Source: Armillaria gallica
Lineage: Eukaryota > Basidiomycota > Agaricomycetes > Agaricales > Physalacriaceae
Direction of reading: 5' to 3'
Assembly (NCBI GenBank): GCA_037576215.1
Contig: JBANDB010000004.1
Span: 5,270,001-5,334,000, forward strand
DNA: 64,000 nt
Under the pieces are notes generated by a model. That model was given only the letters and a program-made list of their open reading frames with translations. It was not told the DNA's origin and searched no databases. Positions 10,828-22,168 of the stretch are shown piece after piece. Position 1 is the first letter of the stretch, and every line of letters starts with the position of its first letter. A program made the translations under genes and the position numbers.

Positions 10828-12513
10828 ATGCAATCTATTCCCACCACTCTGGAGGAGATCCTGGCCAGACATGAGTGGATATCAACCTTCACTCATCCAC
10901 CCGATGTTGCCTTCCTTCTGCGCACCAACGACACGCCGTCACCTCTACAATCTGCTGGTCTGAAGACATCATTAGAGAGTGTAAAGACGGCTCTCGCTGA
11001 GCTACAGAGCGACCTTGATTTGCTCCATAATGCTACCGCGGTGCTGCAGAGTCAAATGTCGCGACTCCAGTCATTCGAAGATGGCTATAAAGCAGCATTG
11101 TCTCCGATACGTCGCATTCCCCCGGAGATCACGATGGAGATTCTACGCCGTTCACGGGAAAATGCAAATTTGGGCAGCTGTTACCCAGGGAGGCATGTTT
11201 TTGGATTCAACGTCTTCACTGTTCAGGAGGGGCCGTGGCATCTTGGCCAAGTGTGCAGGTCGTGGCGAAATGTTATTGAAACATTTTGTCCGGAGCTATG
11301 GGCCGCCGTTGCAGTGGATATTCCGCTCCGCCTCGTGCTTGGGGCTTCTCTGAAGGCGGACGCTCTAGTAGAAATGCTCCGCGTCGTCCTTGAACGCTCC
11401 CGTAATCATCCACTCGATTTTTATTTAGAACTCTACGACGCCGAAGCGGGTACCTTACAAACCAAAGTGATGGAGCGATGTTTTCATATCCTGGTCGCCC
11501 AATCAAACCGATGGAGAGCGATCGAAATAGTGGTCCCCCCAGCCCTTCTTCCACAACTCTCTCTCATTCGTGGAAAGACTGAGTGTCTTAGAGACACATA
11601 CATTTATTGCTCCCGCGCTGACCCTCAGTCCGGAGATATTCATGCCTTCGAAATCGCCCCCAAACTCGAAAAGTTGTACTTCAAAGGTCTGCCCCCAGAA
11701 GCCAACATTCATTTCCCAGTCGACAATCTTGTGTCTTTCTCTGATGAAAGACCCTTTGCCGGAGACCGGTGGACCCCCAAGTATCTTGACATCATCAGAT
11801 CAGCTCCAAAACTTCGTTCATTCTCCTATAACGACTACGGTGTTAGCCCGATACCTACGCCGGTTTCTGCCCCTAGCGTCATGTCCAGATCGGTCGAAGA
11901 ACTTTCGGCATCTTCACCGAGCTTTATGCGCAGCCCGGTACTACCATCGCTGAAGGGTTTTACACTAACAACCGGGTGTGACATATTCCAGGCACACGAA
12001 TTGATAAAATGCCCTGTGGATGCACTGAGCGCACTCCACAAAATGCTTGTGCAGTCCCAATGTTTCCTAACGCGGCTACACCTCATTGATGTGGTCTTGA
12101 ACGATGATCTCGCGAACATCATACCACTCGTGCCTGGCCTACAGGATTTCGTCATCAAATTCCACGAGTGGGAGGATGAATACGACCCCATCATGGCGTC
12201 TCTTGTGAGACAATTGAGCGAGATGAACCTCGTAGATGGGTCACTTCAACATATCATGGTCCCATCCCTGCAAGAACTCGGCATCTACTTGTATTCTCTC
12301 CATTACACTCGCGTCTCTTTTCTTGATTCAGCCTTTGTCGACATGGTTGCTTCACGAGTGCGTTGTCGGTCCGATGCGCGACGCCTCGTCAGGCTCGATC
12401 TATTGGTGCGAGGGTTCCGCTGGAGCTACGAGCTTAATGAGGTCGCCTTGAATAATTTGAGAGGCGAGGACTTGAGCTTCACTTCAGCAGGTTTGACGGA
12501 GATCCCGGGATAG
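10828..12513 (+). CDS. F-box protein with leucine-rich C-terminal region (F2), 561 aa
   Basis: A single long exon. The frame also offers an ATG at 10780. I prefer 10828 (MQS) because the paralog at 26987-28693 has the same MQS start right after a CCATTTCAG splice-acceptor-like sequence, so a 5' leader intron is likely. From 10828, residues 47-90 form a probable coiled coil. The F-box-like core (IRRIPPEITMEIL, then GPWHLGQVCRSWRNVIE and CPELWA) spans about 93-165. The rest is a leucine-rich, solenoid-like region ending in an acidic tail. F-box proteins usually recruit substrates to SCF ubiquitin ligases through Skp1. The target here is unknown. It appears inserted between A3 and A4 of the inverted duplication. 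Confidence 0.85.
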   Translation: MQSIPTTLEEILARHEWISTFTHPPDVAFLLRTNDTPSPLQSAGLKTSLESVKTALAELQSDLDLLHNATAVLQSQMSRLQSFEDGYKAALSPIRRIPPEITMEILRRSRENANLGSCYPGRHVFGFNVFTVQEGPWHLGQVCRSWRNVIETFCPELWAAVAVDIPLRLVLGASLKADALVEMLRVVLERSRNHPLDFYLELYDAEAGTLQTKVMERCFHILVAQSNRWRAIEIVVPPALLPQLSLIRGKTECLRDTYIYCSRADPQSGDIHAFEIAPKLEKLYFKGLPPEANIHFPVDNLVSFSDERPFAGDRWTPKYLDIIRSAPKLRSFSYNDYGVSPIPTPVSAPSVMSRSVEELSASSPSFMRSPVLPSLKGFTLTTGCDIFQAHELIKCPVDALSALHKMLVQSQCFLTRLHLIDVVLNDDLANIIPLVPGLQDFVIKFHEWEDEYDPIMASLVRQLSEMNLVDGSLQHIMVPSLQELGIYLYSLHYTRVSFLDSAFVDMVASRVRCRSDARRLVRLDLLVRGFRWSYELNEVALNNLRGEDLSFTSAGLTEIPG

Positions 12514-13313
12514 ATTCTGATGAATGATATGGTGGGACTGTAATCTCTGTTTATCGTGCAAGTGTGAAGCACCTGCATTTCTTAATAGTGCAGTTGAAGT
12601 ATATTCGTACGGTTCGGTTGTATCTGAGGAACCTAGAATACCAGGGTGACATACAGCTAAGCATTTTGCCCGACGAGGCAGGTTGAACATCGGGCTGGAT
12701 TTCGCTGATTCGTGAAAGTTGTGCCTCAATATCTTTTGTCTAGAAACACAAGGACCGCCATAGCAGTCGCTACCCCTCTCGCATATTTCTCTAGCAGGAC
12801 CACAGCGGACTCGATATATCAGGCCTTGTCATGACGTGAGAGCCTCAGTGTTAACGTTCCGTTGTATCCGTAATTGCCCATGAGCTTGATCGTTTGTAGT
12901 TCTCACTTGGAATCTGGGTATCCAAGTTTTATCTACGCTCGCACTCTGTATCCGGCTAAACGAAACCCGAGCTTACCAGGAGGTATGAGTGTAAAAACTG
13001 CACAGGTGTATTCAATAATATATAACCAGAGACCTCATTAAGTTACAAAGGGTTCGAGTAAGGTAATTAGCAAGCCATACAGGGAAATAGTCCAAACCGA
13101 ACATCCACTTATCTCCGCTTCATGGGCGTCCGAGAATCACAAAAAAGGCCGTCCCCCGAAGAGACAAGAACATATACAGCAATGCGTGCCTCACCAGTGC
13201 AATTTCAATGCTTATGAGGCCGTTGCATGCTCCTATTGTTACCGCCTTTATGTAGTAGATGCTAGTCACCACAATAGCGGAATAGAGAGACATGAGGGAA
13301 CCCGAAAGATATT
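12514..13313. other. Intergenic, duplicated F-box 3' flank
   Basis: Bases up to about 12980 resemble 250-700. The remainder up to the A4 stop codon holds no supported gene. Confidence 0.6.
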
Positions 13314-14564
13314 CTAAGCAATTAGCGGTGCGTCCATGAAAGGTCGGTCGTCGTCATCGTCATCGTCGGCGTTGTTACAATCACGATCATCCCAATAATG
13401 CGCCACGAAATCTGTGTCTGGCCAATCAGGCAACCCCTGTAACCAGTACCGGAGATCCAATAACACTGAATGTCCTCCCAAGAACTTTCAAGTAGTCATT
13501 TCAATCAACAAACACGAGACGAAGACTTGACATACCGAAGCTTGGAAAGCCTCCACGAATCGTCTGGCATGAGACACGTCCGTCAGGGGTGAACGGTCAG
13601 ACTCGGCTATGAGAGCCAGCAGCCCCGCCATATCTCTCACAGCCCAAATGAGCTTGAATGTGTCCGTACTAATGGTGTCTACGTAGGAGACAATCTTTTG
13701 CGCACACGAACTTGCATCGCTTGCTAGGCGGAATTGAGCGGTGACATAACGATCACTTGCATCAGAAAGACTTACTTATCATGGCCAGCATAGGACCGAA
13801 AGACAGAACAATACATTCAATGTCGAGGATTCGATATTTAGGAGGGATACCGAAAAAAGTCAAAGCGAACGCCCAAAGTGCAGACGCAAAAGCTAGTGTT
13901 AACAGGCCTCGGATGACACAATTGAGAAATATAACGCAATTATTGAGGTTGAGATTCTGCAATGAGAGAAGGATGAGCGTCGCATGATTGAAGGAAGATA
14001 ATTTGGCTGACTCTGTGCTGTCTAATGACCACCTTTTGCAACTTCGACATCTTGCGCTCCAAAATGGGCCCCAAATTTTTGCATCGACGGCGAAGATCGA
14101 CACTGAAGGTTACACAGTCCGATTCGGAGGCCTTCGTTTCCTGGAGAATGTCGTTGATGAGTGCAGGGAAGACGCTTTGAAGGTACCCTTGGCATTCGAG
14201 GATATCGTAGATGGCATGAAGTGTTTTTGTGCGTGTATGCGCCTTGATGACACTGAAGTCGAGTCAGGTAAACGAAAGAGACTGGCTTTCCCACTTACAG
14301 CCTGAGAGAGATACTCTCTTCCCGGAAACAGAGAAGACTGCACAACTTCCTAGCCGTCTTATCAAGTTCGCTGAAGGTACAGTACGAAGGAGGAGTTGCG
14401 CGGTGCAGGACGGCCCATAAACAATAGATCCACTCAGTGCCGGCTATGATATCGTTCTCAACAGGTAATCGATAAAAGTCTGCCCAGTGGGGAGGTGTTC
14501 CAGCAGAGGCGGGAGCATTCCGACGGTTTTTGGAGCCTCCTGGCTTGGCGATGTCGAGAGTCAT
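13314..14564 (-). CDS. Family A protein A4, five exons, 348 aa, unknown function
   Basis: Exons in coding order are 14564-14299, 14252-14012, 13956-13776, 13723-13536 and 13484-13314. Exons 2, 3 and 4 have exactly the lengths of A1 (241, 181 and 188 bases). The model closes at 348 residues. It is the closest relative of A1 and occupies the opposite arm of the inverted duplication. It has HWADFYRLPVENDIIAGTEW in exon 1, RRRCKNLGPILERKM in exon 2, and two hydrophobic segments in exon 3. Exon 4 carries IWAVRDMAGLLALIAES, and FLGG opens the last exon. The tail differs from A1 by a run of seven Asp (two Asp further upstream). No known domain. Confidence 0.85.
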
Positions 14565-14975
14565 GGTGGATTGAAAAATAAAGTATCCCGACTGAACATA
14601 TACAAGTCAGATTTCAAGAACGCCATGCAGCAAATGTTTTCACGTACCAAGTATCTCTTTTCGAGTCCTGCTATACCCTTCTAAAAGCACTAGACAGTTG
14701 TTGACAGCAGCGCCTACCGTCTAAGTCTTCGATGTCGACAGTGCAGCGTTACACAGCAGCCTTGTATTGCCTCTATTTCCAGTGCCTTGAATAGAAATAC
14801 CCAAACGCTGCTGGCCGACACGATGTGAAAGTCGAGGTCAGGGCGGTACGCACAGTAGTGGTGGTAATGAAGCAAGAGAATCACGTGTTGGCAGGGGCAG
14901 CTCGTTCATATTTCTTTACAAAAGATTCCTCAGGCATAAAGCTAAAAGTGATCGCTATCTCAACGCTATCTAGCA
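14565..14975. other. Upstream region of A4 / 3' side of kinase K2
   Basis: Non-coding inverted duplicate of 3731-4142. It carries the CACGTG element at 14868-14887. Confidence 0.6.
14868..14887 (-). promoter_or_regulatory. Conserved upstream element of family A (copy for A4)
   Basis: Read on the minus strand this is CACGTGATTCTCTTGCTTCA, identical to the copy upstream of A1. It lies 304 bases before the A4 start codon. Function is inferred from conservation of sequence, orientation and distance. Confidence 0.55.
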
Positions 14976-17592
14976 CTAAGCGACTTCGAGTTGGTCATTG
15001 TGTACTACAAGAGCCGAACCAGCGAATTTGCTAAATATATCGACGATGGCTGAGTAAGAAACACAGTCTTCCAGAGTTTCGTCGTCAAAGGGTTCCATGT
15101 CTGTTGGTTTGGAGATTTGCTTTACCGGCTTTCCAAATATATATCCTTTCAGGGCCAATTTGTGTTCCAACCGGAGAGAAAATCCGTCCGCGAACTGCAG
15201 TGCAAAGCCATCGACCCAAGGCTGAAAGTCGGTGAAACCGCTACCCAACTTGGGACTGGCTCTAACAATCTTCATGAAAAGAGTAGATTTACACGCCCCC
15301 AGCAGGCTACCACGGCCGAGTCTATACCATTCGTCGAATTCAGAATGAACTTTTCTGCGTACCAGGATCTCGTGTTCGGAAGATTTCTGTGCAATGACGA
15401 GCTCGCAACGACAACAGAGCAGAAGAATGACGTAGAAGATAGACTCTAGGTCATGTCGATAGAGGTGCTTAGGTGGATTTACATTCTCGTCGTCATCGAG
15501 CAATTCATACGCCATGTAGGGTAGAGTTCCAGTGCGCTCAACTGAAGAAGTACCAGTGTCATCACGGAAGGAGGACAGGTCGAAATCGTTGAGCACCCCA
15601 CATAGATGACCGCTGACGGTGCGGCGCCACATAATATTGCTTGTACTGATGTCCCGGTGCAGAATTTGCGGATGATCATAAAGCCATTTGTGAACTATGG
15701 CAATCGTCAGAAATCACTAAGAAAAAGAAAACAGACAATATACGCACTCTGCAAAATATCGAAGAAAACCTGAGCAAACTCTGGAGCCGTCTGCAGTTCG
15801 TCGAGAGGATGCAGTCTCTCCTGGACAGTGATTCGACAGACACGTCCTTCGTACTCAAGTTTCTCACCTGCGAACATAGCCTTGGCAAAGAAAGTGACAA
15901 GGTTCGCCTGGGTAGAATCTGCGTCGTAGCCAAAGTCTTGAGAGAGGAGAATGTCGGGCAAATGATCTAGTGCCCAGTTTGGTCTGTTACCTTGTGCCAT
16001 CGTTCGCGCCTTCTCTCGAGCCTTCCCAACGAAATCGGCCTCTGATGTTCGACTGACGTTTGGCCAACTGATCTTCATGATAAGCTGTTTACCCTTCCAC
16101 CCCTTGTGCTCCGATGTAGCCTCAACGACGCAAGTGTCCCGACCGACGATTCCAGGATGGCGAGAGATAATCCGGTCTAGGCTGACCTCGACATTTCCGC
16201 CCCCTCTAACCAACCGAAGCTTCACCCCAGTGAAGATGGCCTTGGGGTCGCCGTATCTGTCCATGCACCCTTTGAGTGGCCTGTTATCATGAAATTCCTC
16301 TTGGATGCCCCGCTGCTTGAGAGTAAGGCGGCCCAATCCGACGAGCATTGCTGCAAACGCGTCCGTCACGCCAGTATCCTGCGAATTGGCATCCTTTTCA
16401 AGCATGACAATCGGTTTGCACACGATGATGACGGAGCGGTCATAGTAGAGGGGTTGTACGCGTCCCCCCGCAACGAGAGCACCGATACAGTGGGTCCGAA
16501 AGGCAGCACCAGACAGGATCTCGAGCGCATAACGACCACACTGGAGTTGCATGTCTCGGCGGGCCTGTGATATTTCTTCCTGGCGCGCTTCGTCCTCCTC
16601 CTCTTTTACAGAACCAAGTGCCTCTGTCGCGTTCCTGGCCTCCGAAATATCGCGCGCGGTTCCGGTGCGTGCATACTTTAAGGGGACACAAGATCCATCA
16701 TCAGGCTCTGAGCGACGCTTGTAGGAGGAGGGGTAGGACCAAGTGGGTGGTAGGATGCTCCCGGGATCGCGCCGCAGGATAGGTTTGCGTCGTAATCGTA
16801 CCCGTGGATCTTTGCCATCTGGATATGGGAATTCGGGCTCAGATGAACGTCAAGGGAAAAAAGAGGCTTACCAGCCGTTAGGACGCTATAGTTGGCATCG
16901 GAACCCTCATCTAGATAGCACTCGTCGGGTCCGAATTCCTGCCAGTGCATCGTTTGAGTCCACGAGACGGTATTCTCGAATGCGTTGTCCTGCATAGTAT
17001 CAAGCAAGTTTCCTGAACTTCTGAACATCGCGCGAAGAACACCCCAGGCATTAGAGATTTCTTGTGAGCCACCGACGACCGGATTTGCAAGGCCCAGTCC
17101 GTAGTTCTCAGTGCCACCCAGAGCAGCAAACGTGCCATCAAACATCAGCCCGTGAGGATGATGAAAGGCCTCGGGCTTCTCTCCAGACTTGGCATTGCTC
17201 TTATCGCGTAGTTCCATGTACGTCTTGACATGTCCTCTAAATGTGCGATCGTTTTTTATGGTTGCAATCAGGGTTTGTACCTCGTCGTTAGCGTACCAAT
17301 CTTGAGGAAGATGGAGAATGTTGGTAAAAAAATCACCGGCAGGCATGAAAACGCGATTTTCGAGATCTGCTTGAATGTATCGATCGTAATTTGACGTAAA
17401 CTTGTAGGCTTTGGGATCAATAGTTGAGGCATCATTGCTGAGCGAAGTACTATGTACAGACGTGCATGATTCATCGGACACAGACTCCTGCGATAGAGTT
17501 TTTATCGTTGTCGCAGAGTGAGTGGCAGAGAAAGAATTCACTGGGGAGTCATCATTCGGTGAATTCGAGTCCTTGCTAGCCTCCAAAGACAT
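14976..17592 (-). CDS. FunK1-type fungal protein kinase, intact (K2), 836 aa
   Basis: Exons are 17592-16872, 16818-15748 and 15694-14976. The two 53-base introns are supported by the same splice sites in the copy at 1076-3730. The model closes at 836 residues. The N-terminal third is Ser/Thr-rich and then globular. A Lys in KQLIMKISW is the likely ATP-anchoring residue. The catalytic loop HRDIS is at about 610-614, with Asn at 617. NDFDL at 633-637 stands where most kinases have DFG, as is typical of FunK1. GTLPYMAYELL and HLYRHDLESIFYV follow, both FunK1 signatures. One Gly of the usual STGNI loop is Ser here (STSNI). FunK1 kinases are expanded in mushrooms; substrates are not known. Confidence 0.88.
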
Positions 17593-17863
17593 GGTGTCCA
17601 GTTAAAGTAGAACCTGGTAGAAGGAGAGTCAAAGAAGAAAGCTGCGACAGCAAGTTCAACGTGGTTTTCAGGTCGCGTAGAACAATGAACAAAGTAACGT
17701 GATCGTGTGGCTCAATATTTGGTCACCACCGGCAAATGCCGGGTCTCTTTGGCAGCATCTCACTCTGCGATTAATCCGAAATTCGGATGTTCATGTGTGG
17801 AAAGACTTCAAGTTAGCGGATAGGCCTCTCATAGTCTTCCCCATCATCCACTAGGGTGAATTC

Positions 17864-18358
17864 CTAAGAGCTCCGCCTTCCTAAACGTCTCATAGCGCCA
17901 AACCGTGTGGTAATTATAAACATCTGATACTCGGAGGACTCGGCCATGGAAGGGAATACCAAAACGGGGGAGCGGGGGTCCCAGAATTCGAATCTTCTCT
18001 CGTCAGGTATTTGTGAAGGCGTATTTCTCCGTTTGAATTTTGGGCTCAATATCTTCGTAGGCATTCCAAAGGATGTTTTATCACTACGGTCCTTGGCTTT
18101 TCTTGTTATCTTAGATGGATGCGCGGCAACCCATCCAAATCCATCCCCAGACACCTCCTGGAGGAAGATATTCAGTGTCAAGGTTAATTTGTCCTGAACC
18201 TTGCCGTCTACCAAAATCGGGTCAAAAACTTCCTCCGTTTCCTCGCCGTTCAGCAGCCATCTTAGTAAATCGCTGTCCACCAGGAAGGAGTACGTACACA
18301 CCGAGGGCTCGTATGGATTCACATATGTTCCATGTATTTCCGATGAAATATGTGACAT
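17864..18358 (-). CDS. Possible single-exon hypothetical protein, 164 aa
   Basis: One uninterrupted frame from ATG 18358, ending 271 bases upstream of kinase K2 in the same direction. The composition is that of a soluble protein with a basic middle (SKITRKAKDRSDK) and a basic C-terminus. No family was recognised. Its 3' part resembles, inverted, bases about 740-830 upstream of the dead kinase, where no long frame survives. It could be a small gene, a remnant, or a chance frame in the duplicated kinase upstream region. Confidence 0.35.
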   Translation of the reverse strand: MSHISSEIHGTYVNPYEPSVCTYSFLVDSDLLRWLLNGEETEEVFDPILVDGKVQDKLTLTLNIFLQEVSGDGFGWVAAHPSKITRKAKDRSDKTSFGMPTKILSPKFKRRNTPSQIPDERRFEFWDPRSPVLVFPSMAESSEYQMFIITTRFGAMRRLGRRSS

Positions 18359-18558
18359 TGTACGGTTCGCTAGTCACATCCAATACGAGTCTTGCTTGAT
18401 ATTCGGACGAGAGCGAATCAAGAAAAATTTTTCATTGGGCCATACATATCAATCTCGAGCTTATGTCCAACGTCTCCAACAGAGAGAGAAAAGATCGTTA
18501 CGCCAGAAGAAGCCAGATGAGAAGAATGGTAGCACGCCGTACACCGAACGTCCATTAC

Positions 18559-20102
18559 TCATGCATAATCTTCCACTGCACGAGAATAGCCAAAAATCGC
18601 CATTGAGAGACCATCCCCCGAAGCGGTAGACACAGGAACGCTTGCAGTATCGCTGGCTTTCGCGTTGGTGATGGCATAAATTTGATGCTCAACTTGTCGA
18701 GAGGAGGTCATCCGTAGGAGGTCGCTGCGAGAGTACGTCCCAAAGGTCTTCTGATAGATTCTAGTCACCTTGATACTTGAGAATCGAGGAATACGAGGAA
18801 AGATGCTTCGGCGGCGAGTCTGAGTCGACGGTGTTTGGTAAGGGATATAGTACGAAGTGTTGTCGCGAGGGGAGGTATCGCCATGGTCGGTCCAATGGTA
18901 TGCGCCAAAATTTTTGTCAGTCCAGCTAGGCAACTCTTGCAACCACGAACGGAGATCCAATAACTCTTGACGACCTCCCAGGAACTTAATAAGATGCTCT
19001 AATGAGTGATAGAAAGAATCAAAAGAATCATAGCATACCGAATATTGGAAAGCCTTTAGGAACCGTTCTGCATGCAGCACATCGGACATCGGTGAACCTT
19101 CGGACTCGGCTATGAGGGTCAGCAACCCTGCCATATCTCTCACAGCCCAGATCAGTTGGAATGTGTTGGTGTTTAGCCCATCGGCCTCACAGACAAGTTG
19201 GTACGTGGGCAGACGTGCGCCTAATGCTGAGCGAGATGAGCAGTAGTCGGTCACCATCGGTATTAGAAAAATGCCTACCTGTGTTGAACATGTTACAACC
19301 GATGAACACAACGCATACAAAACAAATAGGAGATTCGTCGGAAAGCCAGGGCGAAAGTGCCGGAACAAAGGTCTCGAGATGTAACGCACAGCAAATCAAG
19401 AAAACTATCGCAAGTCCTCCGTATTGGAGATAAGAGATAGTTTTGACGAGGTTCTCAAGACTGAAATCCTGGGTGATGATGAAGCATGAGCTTCGTCTGA
19501 CCGCAGGAGCTAACGTGGACTGACTCTGTGTTGTCTGATGACTATCGCTTGCAGCATCGACATCTTGTGTTCTAATTCCGGCCCAGCAATCTTGCATCGA
19601 CGACGAAGGTCGGCACTGAATGTCACCATCTCCGAGCTGTTGTCCTTGATTTCTTGTAGAATGTCGTTGATGAGCCCAGCGCAGACACTTTCAAGGTATC
19701 CTCGATATTCGATAATGTCGTAGATAGCATGGAGTGCTTTCGTTCGAGTCGATCTGATCATACTTCAATGCTTCGTGTCAGAAAAGCAAAGGGACGGGGC
19801 TGATGTTGGGCTCACAACCAAATGAAGCTGAACTCGAATTTGTGATGCGTTGTGATATGCTCGCCTAATCTTCTAGATGTGTAGACAAAGCAACCAGAAG
19901 AACGATACAAAGGAGGATCTGTGTGTAGGATTGCCCATAAGAAATCGATCCAGTCTGTGCCCTCTATGATATCGTTCTCGATAGGTTGTTGATAGAAGCC
20001 TGGCCAGCGGGGAAGTGTGCAAGCAGGCGGGCTAAAGGCGGGATCGTTATGAGTATCTTGTGGAAGAGAGGAGTCACCCGACTTGGTGCCAACGAGAGTC
20101 AT
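18559..20102 (-). CDS. Family A protein A5, five exons, 442 aa, long tail
   Basis: Exons in coding order are 20102-19816, 19762-19525, 19468-19279, 19226-19039 and 18984-18559. Phases are as in the family and the model closes at 442 residues. The start is the MTL methionine shared with A1, A4, A6 and A7; the frame is open upstream but not conserved there. The HW motif is changed to RWPGFYQQP. Exon 3 is hydrophobic over most of its length (AIVFLICCALHL, then ICFVCVVFIG). Exon 4 has IWAVRDMAGLLTLIAESEGSP. The last exon (FLGGRQELLDLRSWLQELPSW) continues about 110 residues beyond A1. That tail is basic, Ser/Arg-rich (TRRRSIFPRIPRFSS) and related to remnants downstream of A6 and A7. Function is unknown. 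Confidence 0.83.
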
Positions 20103-20410
20103 GATACAAGATGTCGAATCGGCAGATACAGGTATGCAGGCAATCAGCTTGAACAAGGCAAGCGCGTATAATGAGCTGAGTTTTACTGTCAGATTCTGAA
20201 GACTGCCATGGAGAAAAATACCACTCACCGAGTATCTCTTTTTTGAACAGCGCTATACTCTCCCCAGAGGCACCAGCCCTCGCCTAGGAACCAAATCTTC
20301 GGTGTCGACAGTGAAACTGTATTTCCTCGCCTGAGGTCGCAGCGCCTCGAATAGAAGGAAATCCTACGTGCCGCTACTCGACGCGACTTTGAGCTCAGGT
20401 AGTGGTGGTA

Positions 20411-20431
20411 TTGAAGCAAGAGAATCACGTG
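20411..20431 (-). promoter_or_regulatory. Conserved upstream element of family A (copy for A5)
   Basis: Minus strand reads CACGTGATTCTCTTGCTTCA plus one A, 309 bases before the A5 start codon. It is identical to the A1 copy over all 21 bases. Confidence 0.55.
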
Positions 20432-22168
20432 GCCCGTGCGCGCCTCTGTATCCTTTTACTACGACGGCAGACTGAACTTCCTCACCACCGACACCAGCAA
20501 GGAACCAGTGCCGACTCGTCATCCAGACCCTTTTTCTCAATGCTCAACGATCAGACACGGTCCAGGATGGCTGGAAGTGGGATGCCTTTCGTGGTACAGC
20601 CTTCCTCGACCTCGCAGAGGGCCACTGCAGCTGTTGACATTATCGCGCCCTCGAGGCCTTGAAGGTAACTCAGTGTCTGCTACTTTCAACGTTACTGACC
20701 ATGGACCTAGAACCTGCACTATACGTCGATTCGCATCTTCAGCTTGTGTTCGTTAGGCCGCGTTCGATGACGGCGAGGACTGGCGATAACAAAGCCGCCG
20801 CGCGCTTTGGCATCGATGCAGTCGTTTGTCCGCGTGAAGAAGCCGGGAGTTTCGCGGTCAAAGAGGCGGTCACTCTGGTTCGTTCCGTTCTACTTTTTTA
20901 TCGCGTCTTTTCTCACATATCATCAGTTACTTATACCCTCCCCAGTACATGGACGACAGCCAGAACTCGAGCAGAAAATGACGGCTATACTGTCGATGCA
21001 AAAGGAATGGCAGATTACCCAGTTACTACACCGTCTCTGCAAGAGATCTTCGGGAGGCGCCGGGCGCCGAGTTTCATAGCAGCCTTGTTTCCTCTATGAT
21101 GGCTACCTCCCTTTCTCGCATGCTGTTTTCTTCGTTTGCCGATTTGGACGGAAGGACCGACAACGAGCTCGTGCCTCCATTACCGATGAGCCCCTTGAAG
21201 ACCCCATCTGGCGGATATCTTGGTGCACGCGAGGGTGCTTACGAAGGTGCTTATTATTTCCATGTAGCAATTGGCTGCGTCTGTCGGACACTACTTTAAA
21301 CACTTCCAGCTAACCTTATTCCAGGGTTTCACGGTGTTAATCAACCTTATCAACAACCCTGTGGACATCATCGGCGCTCATGTCATTTTTCATCGAATGT
21401 CTTGTTGTTTCCTGGACGCCAACATGCCAAAGAGACGCTTCCAATCTCCACCTTACCTGGCTCCCTGGTACTGGGCTACAGCAGCGGATTGTTAGTGATC
21501 GACCACGTCCTCCTCTATTACCCTGTAAACGTCGGAAAAACCTCTGACAACGGCCATGACCAATCTCCAACTTGAACTTGCAAGTATACGCCTCGATATG
21601 CACAAGCTTCAACATTCTACATATGCAATCGATGAGGAGCTAGATGGATAAGCGGACCTGATTCTAAACACACGCAGGTCAAGTCGTCAGATCACTACTT
21701 TATTTTACGAGACGAGCTGGTAAACATGGAAGATACAGTATGCCTCATCCTCTATCGAACCGACCTGATACTGACATAACAACCGGAATCGAAGCGTCGG
21801 GACTCAAGGTCGCGAAAGATCCTTCACCGTTACACCGTGATGTGCGTTTATCGTGCTTTGTAAGTCCTATTCTTTGACACCCGCACCGCAAGACTGACTA
21901 GAGATAAGACTAGTAGCGAGCACGAGTCTACGTAAACTTGAATCGAAGGACACATTGGATGGATGCTCGGTTTCTCCGGGTTTACCATGCGCATGTCCTG
22001 CTCTGACATTTGTGTATGTCGGGATGGGAGAAGGACTCGGGACGAAACAGGAAACTTGCATTTATTTTCTCGTGACGCGTTTGTGGCGTGGGAACACATT
22101 CGTCCTAAACGAGGAGGTCCGACCAGAACCTAGACATGCATTAACATTTAACCTTTCCACCACCTGTC
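20432..22168. other. Gene-poor stretch with degraded coding-like pieces
   Basis: No complete gene could be built. At about 20548-20660 the plus strand reads a protein-like stretch (WKWDAFRGTAFLDLAEGH) that is interrupted by TGA and followed by a GTAACT donor. At about 20700-20880 another open stretch (PREEAGSFAVKEAVTLV) ends at a GTTCGT donor. These look like exons of a decayed gene of unknown kind. Bases 22073-22095 repeat the block found at 10447-10469. Confidence 0.3.

Noticed and set aside
20659..21299. One or two genes at 20.6-21.3 kb
   Set aside because: Open stretches lie in different frames, with internal stops and poor splice sites; kept only as a degraded region.
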